This document shows positions 25,047-32,415 of a stretch of DNA of 37,881 nucleotides, in pieces. The position numbers were made by a program, and so were the translations under genes. Source of the DNA: Chloroflexota bacterium (GTDB lineage Bacteria > Chloroflexota > Dehalococcoidia > UBA2979); assembly GCA_003670735.1 (NCBI GenBank), contig QWQU01000008.1:1-37881 (forward strand). Direction: 5' to 3'. The notes beneath the pieces were generated by a model that was given only the letters and a program-made list of their open reading frames with translations, was not told the origin of the DNA and made no database searches. Every line of letters starts with the position of its first letter. Within the stretch, counting starts at the first letter, position 1.

Positions 25047-25451
25047 TTACGGCTTCAGCGTGTGCACCACCGCAGCGCCGAAGAAGTTGATCGTGTGCGC
25101 GTTGTAGGACTCAAGCAGGGCCAATGCCTCGCCCTGGCGATCGTCGGCGGCGAGGAATGCGACCACGCCTGCACCGTCCTCGATCGCCTGTGCGTACTCG
25201 GCGAGGTTGTCCTTGTTGGTCAGCGCCTGCTGCACCGTGCGTACGGCCTGCTCGGTGATGCCGTGCTCCTCGCCCTTGGGGTCGATCGCGTGTTCACCGT
25301 CGTGGCCAACGTAGAGGCGCACTTCCTCGAAGCCCGCGCCCTCAAGCCGGCCTTCGAGCTCTGCCGCACGCGCACGGTCGTCCACGACCGCGATCATGTG
25401 GCCGGTCGGGTCGGCGATAAATTCCTCGTTGCTCCGCACGTTGATAGCCAC
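25047..25451 (-). CDS. Unknown 134-aa protein, first gene of a pair with the LLM oxidoreductase
   Basis: The protein starts at GTG 25451 with AAAGGAG eight nt upstream. I do not recognise a family with certainty. It shows two similar alternating segments, MIAVVDDRARAAELEGRLEG near residues 19-38 and VVAFLAADDRQGEALALLE near 95-113, each a hydrophobic strand followed by an amphipathic helix, as in duplicated ferredoxin-like folds of small stress proteins such as the general stress protein 17M type. It has no signal peptide or membrane helix. Close spacing (16 nt) to the F420-dependent oxidoreductase suggests co-transcription. Confidence 0.78.
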   Translation of the reverse strand: MAINVRSNEEFIADPTGHMIAVVDDRARAAELEGRLEGAGFEEVRLYVGHDGEHAIDPKGEEHGITEQAVRTVQQALTNKDNLAEYAQAIEDGAGVVAFLAADDRQGEALALLESYNAHTINFFGAAVVHTLKP

Positions 25452-25577
25452 CGCTGGCTCCTTTCACACGAAGCATCCGCTTCTCATTCAACGTCGCATG
25501 GCAGGTGGAACACCCACGCATCGGCGCTAGGCGCGGCACTTGCGAGGCTGTTACGAATGCGAACCAGACAGACGTGA

Positions 25578-25604
25578 CAGTGGCCCGCGATATGCGGGCC
25601 ACTG
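25578..25604. repeat. Perfect 11-bp inverted repeat
   Basis: CAGTGGCCCGC (25578-25588) and GCGGGCCACTG (25594-25604) flank a GATAT loop. The stem is GC-rich and has no T-run on either side. Confidence 0.8.
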
Positions 25605-25626
25605 GAGGCTGGGGCGAGGTGTAAGT

Positions 25627-25678
25627 CCAGAGATGAGCGATACGCCACTGGGGCTCGTTGCGTATCGCTCATCTCTGG
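25627..25678. repeat. Perfect 19-bp inverted repeat
   Basis: Arms 25627-25645 and 25660-25678 are exact reverse complements over 19 bp, beginning CCAGAGATGAG and ending CTCATCTCTGG, with a 14-nt loop. The length and perfection are too great for chance in this much sequence. Neither arm is followed by a T-tract. Possible roles are a terminator, a structured RNA or a short mobile-element remnant. Confidence 0.85.
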
Positions 25679-25824
25679 TAGAGCAGCAGCGCGATGCGGG
25701 ACTGCACGCCGCGTCCTGCTGCACAGCGAAAAGGGCGTACCTGTTGCCGGGGCGAACCAGCGATCTAGGCTTCCCGCTGCTCCGTCATCTTGGAGGCGGC
25801 ACCGTCGCCCGCTGATAAATCGCG

Positions 25825-25843
25825 GACGACAGTGCATGTCGTC
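25825..25843. repeat. Perfect 7-bp inverted repeat
   Basis: GACGACA (25825-25831) and TGTCGTC (25837-25843) enclose GTGCA, 20 nt past the stop of the AmaP-like gene (25863, minus strand). It fits a terminator position for that gene, without a T-tract. Confidence 0.5.
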
Positions 25844-25862
25844 TCCATCGCAGATGGGATTT

Positions 25863-26486
25863 CTACTTCTCGATCACCGGGCGCTCGTCCGCAGTCACAA
25901 CCGGACGCATGACCGGGTCATGGCGACGCTGCGAGCGGTTCGAGTGCTCGCGGGCGTAGCGCACCTCGATCTTCGGTGCGCCCTGCATCTCCGCGCCGTA
26001 CTTCGAGGAGAGCGAGCTGGCGATGCGCTGTTGCACGTCGGCAACGACCTGCTTCAGTTCGGCGTCGGGGTCGACCTCGATCTCCAGGTTCACCGCGACG
26101 CTGTGCTGACCTGCCGCGCGCACGTCGGCATGCGCCTCGGAGACGAGGTCCGCGTCGAGGGCGGCCTGCTCGACCTGGCGCTCGAGTTCAGACGGCGCGA
26201 TCAGTACTGACTGGTTGTCGCCCGTGGCGAGCTCGATCACACGAGGTCGCGAGCGGCCGCGCAGGCTGGCGACGAGCATCCCGATCGCCAGCAGCTCCAG
26301 CACCGCCAGACCGCCGGTAATTGCCCAACGAGCTGTCTCGCTCATCGTTATCTCTACAGACAGGTCAGTGCCGGCAATCGAGCCAGCCACCGGCTGAGGC
26401 GCCCAGAGCACCCACAGCGCGACGGCGGCCCCTGCCACCAGCACCAGGCCAATCACCGCACCGAGGATTCGACCAATAATGGACAT
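25863..26486 (-). CDS. AmaP-like (alkaline shock membrane anchor) protein
   Basis: The 207-residue protein has two N-terminal helices (about residues 5-30 and 52-75, the second including WAITGGLAVLELLAIGMLVA). A cytoplasmic domain follows with alternating strands and helices, ATGDNQSVLIAPSELERQVE, then HSVAVNLEIEVDPDAELKQV and VVADVQQRIASSLSSKYG. This matches AmaP/Asp23-related membrane anchors, which recruit Asp23/Gls24 proteins to the membrane during envelope stress in Gram-positive bacteria. No Asp23 gene is adjacent. The ATG at 26486 has AAGGAG upstream. An upstream in-frame extension to 26777 has no ribosome site and is ignored. It is divergent from the response regulator. Confidence 0.78.
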   Translation of the reverse strand: MSIIGRILGAVIGLVLVAGAAVALWVLWAPQPVAGSIAGTDLSVEITMSETARWAITGGLAVLELLAIGMLVASLRGRSRPRVIELATGDNQSVLIAPSELERQVEQAALDADLVSEAHADVRAAGQHSVAVNLEIEVDPDAELKQVVADVQQRIASSLSSKYGAEMQGAPKIEVRYAREHSNRSQRRHDPVMRPVVTADERPVIEK

Positions 26487-26803
26487 GAGCGCACTCCTTC
26501 TTGATGAGCGCGCTGAGCCTCGCCGGTCGGGGCTGCTGGGAGCATCAATCGGCGCGTCCGGGGCGCTGCAAGCGCGCTGCGATTTCCTCGTGACTGCGAA
26601 CACGAGTGGCATGCTTGTGCTGCGCCTGCATCGAGAAAGCACGCAGAAACGCGCCAGTTCCCCGTCCTGTAATGCTTCTGAAATGCCCGATTCTGGCGAT
26701 GTTACAATTCGTGCCTGCATGGCCCGGTAGCATTCGCCTCGCGCTGAGGGAACGAACAAGCGCAGGGCTGTCCACATCGGACAGCCGCACCAGGGAGGAC
26801 ACC
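26487..26803. other. Divergent intergenic region between AmaP-like and response regulator genes
   Basis: These 317 bp hold the divergent promoters of the two flanking genes. Apart from the extended -10 element at 26700-26708 and the ribosome binding site GGGAGGAC at 26793-26800, I see no further structure, and the open frames crossing it have no start signals. Confidence 0.5.
26700..26708 (+). promoter_or_regulatory. Extended -10 promoter element for the response regulator
   Basis: TGTTACAAT (26700-26708) matches the extended -10 form TGnTATAAT at all but one position. No good -35 is present at 17 bp, as expected for extended -10 promoters. It would give a leader of roughly 90 nt before ATG 26804. 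Confidence 0.5.
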
Positions 26804-27616
26804 ATGGCAGGCACAGAGCAACTCGTCCTGGCCATCGACGACGAGCCGGGGATTCTCCGGGTCATCAAGCTCGATCTCTCCGACCAGGGATTCCGGGTAC
26901 TGACCGCCACGAACGGCGAGGAAGGTCTGCGGCTGGCTGAGAAGCACCGCCCTGACCTGATTCTGCTGGACGTGGTGCTCCCGGGCATGGCCGGTCTCGA
27001 AGTGCTGCGCGAACTGCGCGAGCGCTCGAACGTCCCCGTGATCATGCTGACGGCCAAGCGCGCGGAGGCGGACAAGGTTCGCGGCCTCGAGCTGGGTGCG
27101 GACGACTACCTCGGCAAGCCGTTCAGCCTCGATGAGCTGAGCGCACGCGTGCGCGCCGTGCTGCGACGCACCAACGCCGCCCCGAGCGCAGAGAACGTCG
27201 TCGCAGTCGAGGATGTCGAGATCGATCTCGGTCGACGCATGGTGCGCCGTGGCGATGACATCCTCACGCTGACGCGTACCGAATGGAATCTGCTGCAGTG
27301 CCTCGCGGCGAATGCCGGCAAGGTGATGCTGAACGCAGAGCTGCTGAGCAAGGTGTGGGGTCCCGAGTACGTCGGCGACCTCCAGTACCTGCGCGTCTGG
27401 ATCTCGCGCCTGCGCGCAAAGATCGAGCGCGACCCGGCGGAGCCGAAGATCATCCGCACGTTCCCCGGCGTCGGCTACATGCTGAACACCGGCTTGCCGC
27501 ATCACGACAGTGAGATGCAGGAAGCTGCGGAAGAGCTTGTGACCGACCCGGCGGCGCTCGCTCTCGAGGATGACGCCGAAGAGGCCGAGGAGCCGGTGGC
27601 GCGCGCGACCGCGTAG
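26804..27616 (+). CDS. OmpR/PhoB-family response regulator, orphan
   Basis: This 270-residue two-component regulator has a receiver domain (about residues 6-120) with acidic residues Asp12 and Asp13, the phosphoacceptor Asp56 in LLDVVLPGM, and Lys105 in GKPF. The winged-helix DNA-binding domain (about 135-230) has LTRTEWNLLQCLAANAGKV, LLSKVWGPEY, LRVWISRLRAKIE and FPGVGYMLN, as in KdpE/PhoB-type regulators. The C-terminal 40 residues are an acidic tail, unusual for the family. Start ATG 26804 follows GGGAGGAC; upstream starts in the same frame are not supported. No histidine kinase is adjacent, so its partner is unknown. A hairpin terminator follows. Confidence 0.93.
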   Translation: MAGTEQLVLAIDDEPGILRVIKLDLSDQGFRVLTATNGEEGLRLAEKHRPDLILLDVVLPGMAGLEVLRELRERSNVPVIMLTAKRAEADKVRGLELGADDYLGKPFSLDELSARVRAVLRRTNAAPSAENVVAVEDVEIDLGRRMVRRGDDILTLTRTEWNLLQCLAANAGKVMLNAELLSKVWGPEYVGDLQYLRVWISRLRAKIERDPAEPKIIRTFPGVGYMLNTGLPHHDSEMQEAAEELVTDPAALALEDDAEEAEEPVARATA

Positions 27617-27650
27617 CACTCGCCTGCACCTCGGCGCATACAGCGCCAAC

Positions 27651-27677
27651 CGAAGCGCGCCCTCGTGGCGCGCTTCG
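27651..27677 (+). terminator. Terminator hairpin after the response regulator
   Basis: CGAAGCGCGCC (27651-27661) and GGCGCGCTTCG (27667-27677) make an 11-bp perfect stem with a CTCGT loop, 34 nt after the stop. No T-tract follows. Confidence 0.72.
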
Positions 27678-27866
27678 TCGTATCTACGGGCAACTACAGG
27701 TGTTCTCGCGCATCCACGGTCGTCCACGTGAGTGGATTTCAACTGTTAGGCGTTCGCAATTCCCTGCATGGCTCGGCATCCGTTTTGCGACCGGCCGGCC
27801 CATACGGTGCATACGCAACGACTCCGACTGACCGTTGCGTTCTCGATGAGGGATTGGGGCCTGACG

Positions 27867-28919
27867 ATGGTTGAAGCACGCGTGAAGAACACCGCCAGGG
27901 ATCGTGCATTCGTGTGTGAGCGCTGCTCCGGCAAGATGCTCTACGACGGCGAGAACCTGAGTTGCCTGATGTGCGGCTACGAGTCGCTTGATGACGAGCG
28001 CGTGCGACGCGGTCGCGTGAACCCCGGCGAGATGCTGGACGCGCTGGTGCGCTTCCGCTCTGAGCTCAGCCACTTCGTCGAGGCGATCGGTCCTCGTGTG
28101 ACCTCCGGCTCACCGGCAGAGCGCGAGCTCGCGCAACTTGAGAATGACGACGCGGTCGCGCACGCACTCGTGCCGAACCTCGCGTACCAGTCCGTGTTCG
28201 CCTCCGGCCACGCGCTGATCGCGCTGGCTCGTGGGCTCGAGCCGCCCGCGCCCGAGTACGGCACATGGGCGACGAGCAATGCCGTGTTGCAGGCCACAGG
28301 CCTCGTGAACTGGCTGCTCGACCCGTCGATCAGCGCTGCGGAGCGCGCACTGCGCGCACTCGCGATCGAGGATCAGGAACTGACTGCTGAGGCTCAGGTC
28401 ATGCTTGGCATGAGCGGCGGCCAGCAGGACGCGCAGGGACCGTTCGCCAATGCGATCGCGTCCAACCGCGCCCGCGCTGCGCAGCTTGCCAGCCAGCTCG
28501 GCATCGACGTGCCGAGCGTTCCGAACTCCGACGAACTCGCGAGCTACCTCGAGTGCTCCGCAGAGCAGCGCATGTTCGCGTCGATCGTGGCAGGCCGCCC
28601 GTGGGCACTGCTGCAGGCGACGGCGATGGCGAGCTCGCTGGGTGCGCACCCGAGTGGTGCCGTGGCCGCCATCCAGGTCGCCACGACCGCCGCGTGGTAC
28701 GCCCGTGCCGCCTGGACGTTCGCGCGCTGGATGCTGCCGACGCCGGGCGCTGACCTCGTCAGCACGCTTGAGCGTGGCTACGACTCGATCGGCCTGCCCG
28801 AGGACGAGCGGACGCGCTTCTGGCGCACCGCTGCCGTCGCGGTGCCGGTCGCTGAGCCGCGCCGACCGCGTGGCACGCACTCGATGCGCTCGTCCGAGCG
28901 CATCGTGCGCTCGCGATAG
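27867..28919 (+). CDS. Unknown protein with N-terminal zinc ribbon and helical domain
   Basis: The 350-residue protein is unrecognised. It begins with a four-cysteine zinc ribbon, Cys17, Cys20, Cys33 and Cys36 (CERC and CLMC). Residues 45-330 are Ala/Leu-rich and predicted largely helical, with recurrent segments such as SVFASGHALIALARGLEPP and GLVNWLLDPSISAAERALRA, perhaps an all-helical bundle. The C-terminus is Arg/Ser-rich. There is no signal peptide. ATG 27867 is chosen because the zinc ribbon starts soon after; ATG 27846 is possible, and neither has a good ribosome site. It is followed closely by three more unknown genes on the same strand, probably one transcript ending at the hairpin at 30381-30410. 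Confidence 0.75.
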   Translation: MVEARVKNTARDRAFVCERCSGKMLYDGENLSCLMCGYESLDDERVRRGRVNPGEMLDALVRFRSELSHFVEAIGPRVTSGSPAERELAQLENDDAVAHALVPNLAYQSVFASGHALIALARGLEPPAPEYGTWATSNAVLQATGLVNWLLDPSISAAERALRALAIEDQELTAEAQVMLGMSGGQQDAQGPFANAIASNRARAAQLASQLGIDVPSVPNSDELASYLECSAEQRMFASIVAGRPWALLQATAMASSLGAHPSGAVAAIQVATTAAWYARAAWTFARWMLPTPGADLVSTLERGYDSIGLPEDERTRFWRTAAVAVPVAEPRRPRGTHSMRSSERIVRSR

Positions 28920-28932
28920 AGCCAGGTCTGCG

Positions 28933-29085
28933 ATGTACGTCTCGCGCTTCTCGGAGCTTGAGCGGCACATCCAAACGGTGACAGGCGACCAGGCGTTTCA
29001 AGAATGGTCGGCGCACATGTCGCCGCTACTCGCGGAGTCGCCGAAGCGCGAGATTTTCGAGATCACATCGGGCGACGCAGGCTAA
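28933..29085 (+). CDS. Unknown 50-aa small protein
   Basis: This short frame runs from ATG 28933 to TAA 29083-29085, 13 nt after the zinc-ribbon gene and in a different frame from it. The predicted product starts MYVSRFSELERHIQTVTGDQ and is amphipathic, with a Trp and few Cys. Codon use is like the neighbours. It faintly resembles the end of small antibiotic-monooxygenase-like (NIPSNAP/ABM) folds, which is speculation. Confidence 0.5.
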   Translation: MYVSRFSELERHIQTVTGDQAFQEWSAHMSPLLAESPKREIFEITSGDAG

Positions 29086-29105
29086 CAAGCGTCTTGGGGT
29101 ATCCC

Positions 29106-29654
29106 ATGCTGGCACACCACCATCACCCTGTCCCATCCATCGATACACACAGCGTGGCGCGTGCGGTTGTGATCGCCGGCCTCGGCGTAGCGACCGCGGG
29201 CGTGCTCGCATTCGCGGTGACATTCGTGCGCACGCCACGCGAGGCCATCGCCTCGACGGTGACGTCGAGCGTGGTGAGCGCGGCAACGTTCGATGCATTC
29301 GCATCGACTGGTGCCGCAGGACCGACCGGTGTGCGCATCGACGCGGCAGGCCGCTTCGTCGCACGCGCCGAGGTGGTCGGTGCCCAGCACTCGACACTCG
29401 CACTGGACACCACGCGTGGCGACCAGTTGATCAACATCGCGGGCGCACGCCTGTACGGGCTGCCGCGCGGCGCGAGTGACCTCTCGATCGTCGAGGGCGC
29501 ACGCGTGCTCGTGCAGGGCACCTGCCCGCCGAGCACAACGCAGCTCGATGCGAGTTGCACCACTGAGACCGTGCTCGTGCGCTACGACGTGCGCAGCACT
29601 GCACCTATCAAGTCAGCGGTCCCACCGCTTGGCCTCGAACAGTCGGCTGCCTGA
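29106..29654 (+). CDS. Unknown protein with one N-terminal membrane segment
   Basis: The 182-residue protein has a single strong helix (about residues 18-40, VARAVVIAGLGVATAGVLAF) after a His-rich start. An extracytoplasmic beta-rich region includes TLALDTTRGDQLINIAGARL and LSIVEGARVLVQGTCPPSTT, suggesting an OB-like or similar barrel, with two cysteines that could pair. No family is recognised. ATG 29106 is chosen because the helix begins soon after; its ribosome site is weak. The gene after it starts 11 nt downstream, so they are likely co-transcribed. Confidence 0.68.
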   Translation: MLAHHHHPVPSIDTHSVARAVVIAGLGVATAGVLAFAVTFVRTPREAIASTVTSSVVSAATFDAFASTGAAGPTGVRIDAAGRFVARAEVVGAQHSTLALDTTRGDQLINIAGARLYGLPRGASDLSIVEGARVLVQGTCPPSTTQLDASCTTETVLVRYDVRSTAPIKSAVPPLGLEQSAA

Positions 29655-29665
29655 GGAGGTACCAG

Positions 29666-30358
29666 ATGATCGGCAAAGTCCTGGGCATGACGGCACTGGG
29701 CGTCGGTGCATACACGGCGTATCGGATGATGCAGCCGTCGGTGGCGATGGATGGCGGCAACGGCGGCACGCTTGAGGTGCCCTACCCGCTTGGCATGGGC
29801 TCGTCGATGACGCGCTGGCGTCGGCGCATCGCAGCGATGGTCGCGGGCAACGAGTACAACACACTCGAGGACCTCGAGGCAGGCGATGAGGTGGCCGACA
29901 CCGGCAGCACCTCGTTTCAGTGGGCCTTCGGCTCCACCGAAGCGAGCGCGGTCACAACGGCGCTGGCGATGGAGCGCATCGTCACTGAGCCGCCGACCCC
30001 TTCGCCTCAAGACGAGCTCCTCATGACCGACAAGCTCGAGTCGGCCGGCATCCACCGGGACGAGGAGTCGCGCGACGCGTTCCACCCGGTGCCCCGCTCG
30101 CACGTCTCGGGTCACGCCTCGCCTCGCCGGCTCGCCCGCGCGATCGAGCGGGCGCTGGGCACGGAGAACGTCGGCGTGATCGTGGACACCAGTAAGACGA
30201 TCGTCGAGATCGACGAGCACCACGACGTCGGCCGCGGCAATGTGCTGCTGATCGACGGCGAAGGCACCTCGAAGCTGCTGCGCCACGGCAGCATGCGCTC
30301 GCTGGTGGCGGCGCTCTCGTCGGCTTCCTCGGACGACAGGTCGTCCAGCCCGAGCTAG
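29666..30358 (+). CDS. Unknown protein, membrane-anchored N-terminus
   Basis: The 230-residue protein begins with a hydrophobic stretch, MIGKVLGMTALGVGAYTAY, likely a membrane anchor or signal. A polar, probably disordered centre follows. Residues 150-220 form an alpha/beta region, with RRLARAIERALGTENVGVIV and GRGNVLLIDGEGTSKLLRHG, before a Ser-rich tail. I do not recognise the family. The GAGGAGGT ribosome site just upstream of ATG 29666 is one of the strongest in the window. It ends the run of unknown genes. Confidence 0.72.
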   Translation: MIGKVLGMTALGVGAYTAYRMMQPSVAMDGGNGGTLEVPYPLGMGSSMTRWRRRIAAMVAGNEYNTLEDLEAGDEVADTGSTSFQWAFGSTEASAVTTALAMERIVTEPPTPSPQDELLMTDKLESAGIHRDEESRDAFHPVPRSHVSGHASPRRLARAIERALGTENVGVIVDTSKTIVEIDEHHDVGRGNVLLIDGEGTSKLLRHGSMRSLVAALSSASSDDRSSSPS

Positions 30359-30380
30359 CCGCCGGATTCGGCACCACATC

Positions 30381-30410
30381 CAGAAGGGAGGCCAATTGGC
30401 CTCCCTTCTG
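30381..30410 (+). terminator. Strong terminator, near-perfect palindrome
   Basis: CAGAAGGGAGGCC (30381-30393) pairs with GGCCTCCCTTCTG (30398-30410) across an AATT centre. The T-rich end of the stem is followed by TGTAT. It separates the unknown gene run from the solute-binding protein gene. Confidence 0.82.
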
Positions 30411-30452
30411 TGTATCCCCTCGCCATTTGGACTGCCTCTCAACACATTCGTG

Positions 30453-30481
30453 TTGATTTGCAACTGTAATAGCCGTATACG
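30453..30481 (+). promoter_or_regulatory. Sigma-70-type promoter of the first solute-binding protein gene
   Basis: TTGATT (30453-30458) and TATACG (30476-30481) are separated by exactly 17 bp. The expected start site falls at about 30488, inside ATCCGTGA (30483-30490), an octamer found at a similar place before the two paralogues. A leader stem-loop at 30492-30521 follows. Confidence 0.6.
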
Positions 30482-30491
30482 TATCCGTGAT

Positions 30492-30521
30492 AACGCCCTG
30501 GCAGCGCCAGCCAAGGGCGTT
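30492..30521 (+). promoter_or_regulatory. Leader stem-loop upstream of the first solute-binding protein
   Basis: AACGCCCT (30492-30499) pairs with AGGGCGTT (30514-30521), and inside it TGGC pairs with GCCA (30506-30509). It ends about 12 nt before the AGAGAGGAAA ribosome site and could stabilise the mRNA or regulate its translation. Confidence 0.45.
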
Positions 30522-30547
30522 CGTGGCATTCCAGAGAGAGGAAACCA

Positions 30548-32317
30548 GTGGTAGATATCGATTTGGACCGGTTCTACAGCCGGCGTCGCGTCATCGAAGG
30601 GATGGGCGTCAGTGCGCTCGGCCTCGCTGGGGCAGCGTTGTTGGGCTGTGGGAGCACCACGAAGGCAGAGCCCGGCGCTGCCACCAACGCCGGGCCTGCA
30701 TCGGTAGCCGGAGCCACCAAGGGCGGTGGCCTGCCGATGACGGCACCGAAGATCGCCGGCACCCCGAAGCGAGGCGGCACCTGGACCAGCCAGGTCACCT
30801 CGACCTATAAGCAGCACGACGCGCATACCGCGCTCGCGACGAACATCTATCACCACATCGGTGACAAGGGCATCGAGCCCCACCCGGTCACCAACAAGCT
30901 GCTGCCGCACATCATCAGCTCGTGGGAAGTCGCCGACAAAGAGGGCACGACCCTCGTCATGAAGGTGAATCCGAATGTCCAGGTACACGACGTGGCGCCG
31001 TGGAACGGTCGCCGCTTCGACGCCGAGGATGTCGCGTGGAACCTCGAGCGCCTCGGTGGGCTGTACGCCGACCGGCTGAAGATTCCGCTGACGTCGTTCC
31101 AGCGCGCCTCGATGGTGGCGAACATCACCAAGGCAGTCGCGGTCGACAAGGACACCGTACGCGTGACGCTGTCGCGTCCGAACAACGCGTTCTTCGCTGG
31201 CCTCACTGAGAACCGTGTGCCGTTCATGCCGAAGGAAGTCGACGACATTGGGTTCAAGGACCCGATGAAGCTCGCCGGCACCGGCCCTTTCCAGATGGCC
31301 GAGTGGGTGAACGACCAGAAGTCGGTCTACAAGCGCAACCCGAACTACGCCAAGTTCCGCCCGAATGAGCCGTACTTCGATCAGCACGTGCAGATCGTGA
31401 TCCCGGACACTGCCGGCGCCGAGGCCGCGTTCATGTCGGGCCAGACGCAGATCCAGGCGGCACCGACGCCCGACAAGATCGCCCAGTTCAAGAAGGCGAA
31501 GCCGGACGCCAACCTCTACACCTGGGTAGACCAGAACTGGCAGCACATCCGCCCCAGCGTCGAGTACGGACCCTTCAAGGACTTCCGCGTCCGCAAGGGT
31601 CTGCACATGATCGGCGACTACAAGGCCATGGGCGACGGCTACTACACCGACGGCTGGGCATACCAGGCCTCGTTGAGCCCGATGTTCCCGGAAGCCTGGG
31701 GCCCGGACAAGGTGAAGACCCTGCCCGGCTACAACCCGGACACCAAGGAGAAGGATCGCGCCGAGGGCATCAAGATGATCGCCGCCGCTGGCTACCCCAA
31801 CGGCAAGGGCATGGACTTCGAGATCATCTTCCAGAACCCATCGGACGTGAACAAGGAGAACGCAACGCGCTTCCAGGCGCAGATCTCCGCAGCCCTGCCC
31901 GACATCAAGTTCAAGCTCCACCCATACCCGGACAGCGCATCGTTCTCCGTGCCGCAGGCTGACGGCAAGTTCCAGATCCTCGCTTACACCATCACCGCTG
32001 CTCCGGACGCGGTGATCGAGTTCACGTCGCAGTACCACTCGAAGGGCAGCCGCAACTACGGCCACTTCAACGAGCCGGCACTCGATGCACTCATGGACAA
32101 GGCGATCGTCGAGCTCAACAACGACGCTCGTACGAAGATCATGGACGAGGCGCAGCAGAAGTTCATGGACGAGTGGATGCCCATGTACGTGCTGTACGCG
32201 CAGCCAGTGAAGAACATGATCCAGGGCAACGTTGGCGGTTACGACACCACCGCAGGCATCGCCTACGGCTACAGTGCGAACACCAAGGTCTGTCGCTGGT
32301 ACTACGTCGACAAGTAG
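30548..32317 (+). CDS. Family-5 (peptide/organic solute) ABC substrate-binding lipoprotein, Tat type
   Basis: The 589-residue protein starts at GTG 30548 after AGAGAGGAAA. Its N-terminus has a twin-arginine motif (YSRRRVIEGMG) and a lipobox (LAGAALLGC), so it should be exported folded by Tat and lipid-anchored. The mature part has SBP family-5 features: a RGGTWTSQVTSTY start, WNGRRFDAEDVAWNLER, the conserved KIPLTSFQRASMV, LYTWVDQNWQHIRPSVEYGP and EWMPMYVLYA. Family members bind oligopeptides, nickel, glycosides or opines; the ligand here is unknown. No ABC permease or ATPase is adjacent. It shares most of its length and motifs with the proteins at 35564 and 37502. Confidence 0.92.
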   Translation: MVDIDLDRFYSRRRVIEGMGVSALGLAGAALLGCGSTTKAEPGAATNAGPASVAGATKGGGLPMTAPKIAGTPKRGGTWTSQVTSTYKQHDAHTALATNIYHHIGDKGIEPHPVTNKLLPHIISSWEVADKEGTTLVMKVNPNVQVHDVAPWNGRRFDAEDVAWNLERLGGLYADRLKIPLTSFQRASMVANITKAVAVDKDTVRVTLSRPNNAFFAGLTENRVPFMPKEVDDIGFKDPMKLAGTGPFQMAEWVNDQKSVYKRNPNYAKFRPNEPYFDQHVQIVIPDTAGAEAAFMSGQTQIQAAPTPDKIAQFKKAKPDANLYTWVDQNWQHIRPSVEYGPFKDFRVRKGLHMIGDYKAMGDGYYTDGWAYQASLSPMFPEAWGPDKVKTLPGYNPDTKEKDRAEGIKMIAAAGYPNGKGMDFEIIFQNPSDVNKENATRFQAQISAALPDIKFKLHPYPDSASFSVPQADGKFQILAYTITAAPDAVIEFTSQYHSKGSRNYGHFNEPALDALMDKAIVELNNDARTKIMDEAQQKFMDEWMPMYVLYAQPVKNMIQGNVGGYDTTAGIAYGYSANTKVCRWYYVDK

Positions 32318-32345
32318 CGCGAGCTAGCTCGACTACACGTTGGGA

Positions 32346-32389
32346 ACAAGACGAAGGCCCGCATCGAACGATGCGGGCCTTCGTCTTGT
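32346..32389. terminator. Bidirectional terminator, 20-bp perfect stem
   Basis: Arms 32346-32365 and 32370-32389 are exact complements over 20 bp with a GAAC loop, the longest perfect stem in the window. It lies 28 nt after the solute-binding protein stop and 26 nt beyond the stop of the convergent MFS gene. Confidence 0.85.
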
Positions 32390-32415
32390 CCTCGCGCCGC
32401 GAGAGCGAGACGCGG

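Larger units (their letters stand above)
25452..25862. other. Gene-free interval rich in inverted repeats
   Basis: About 410 bp lie between the 25047-25451 gene and the end of the AmaP-like gene, both transcribed leftward. Open frames here have no ribosome binding site, and their similarity on opposite strands comes from the palindromes. The interval contains perfect inverted repeats at 25578-25604, 25627-25678 and 25825-25843, plus a bulged one near 25684-25728. It should hold the promoter of the minus-strand pair, and the hairpins may terminate the AmaP-like transcript or form a structured RNA. Confidence 0.6.

Noticed and set aside
25540-25815. Plus-strand ORF of 91 codons in the inverted-repeat interval
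   Set aside because: Its sequence is dominated by the palindromes, which give similar peptides on both strands; no start signals.
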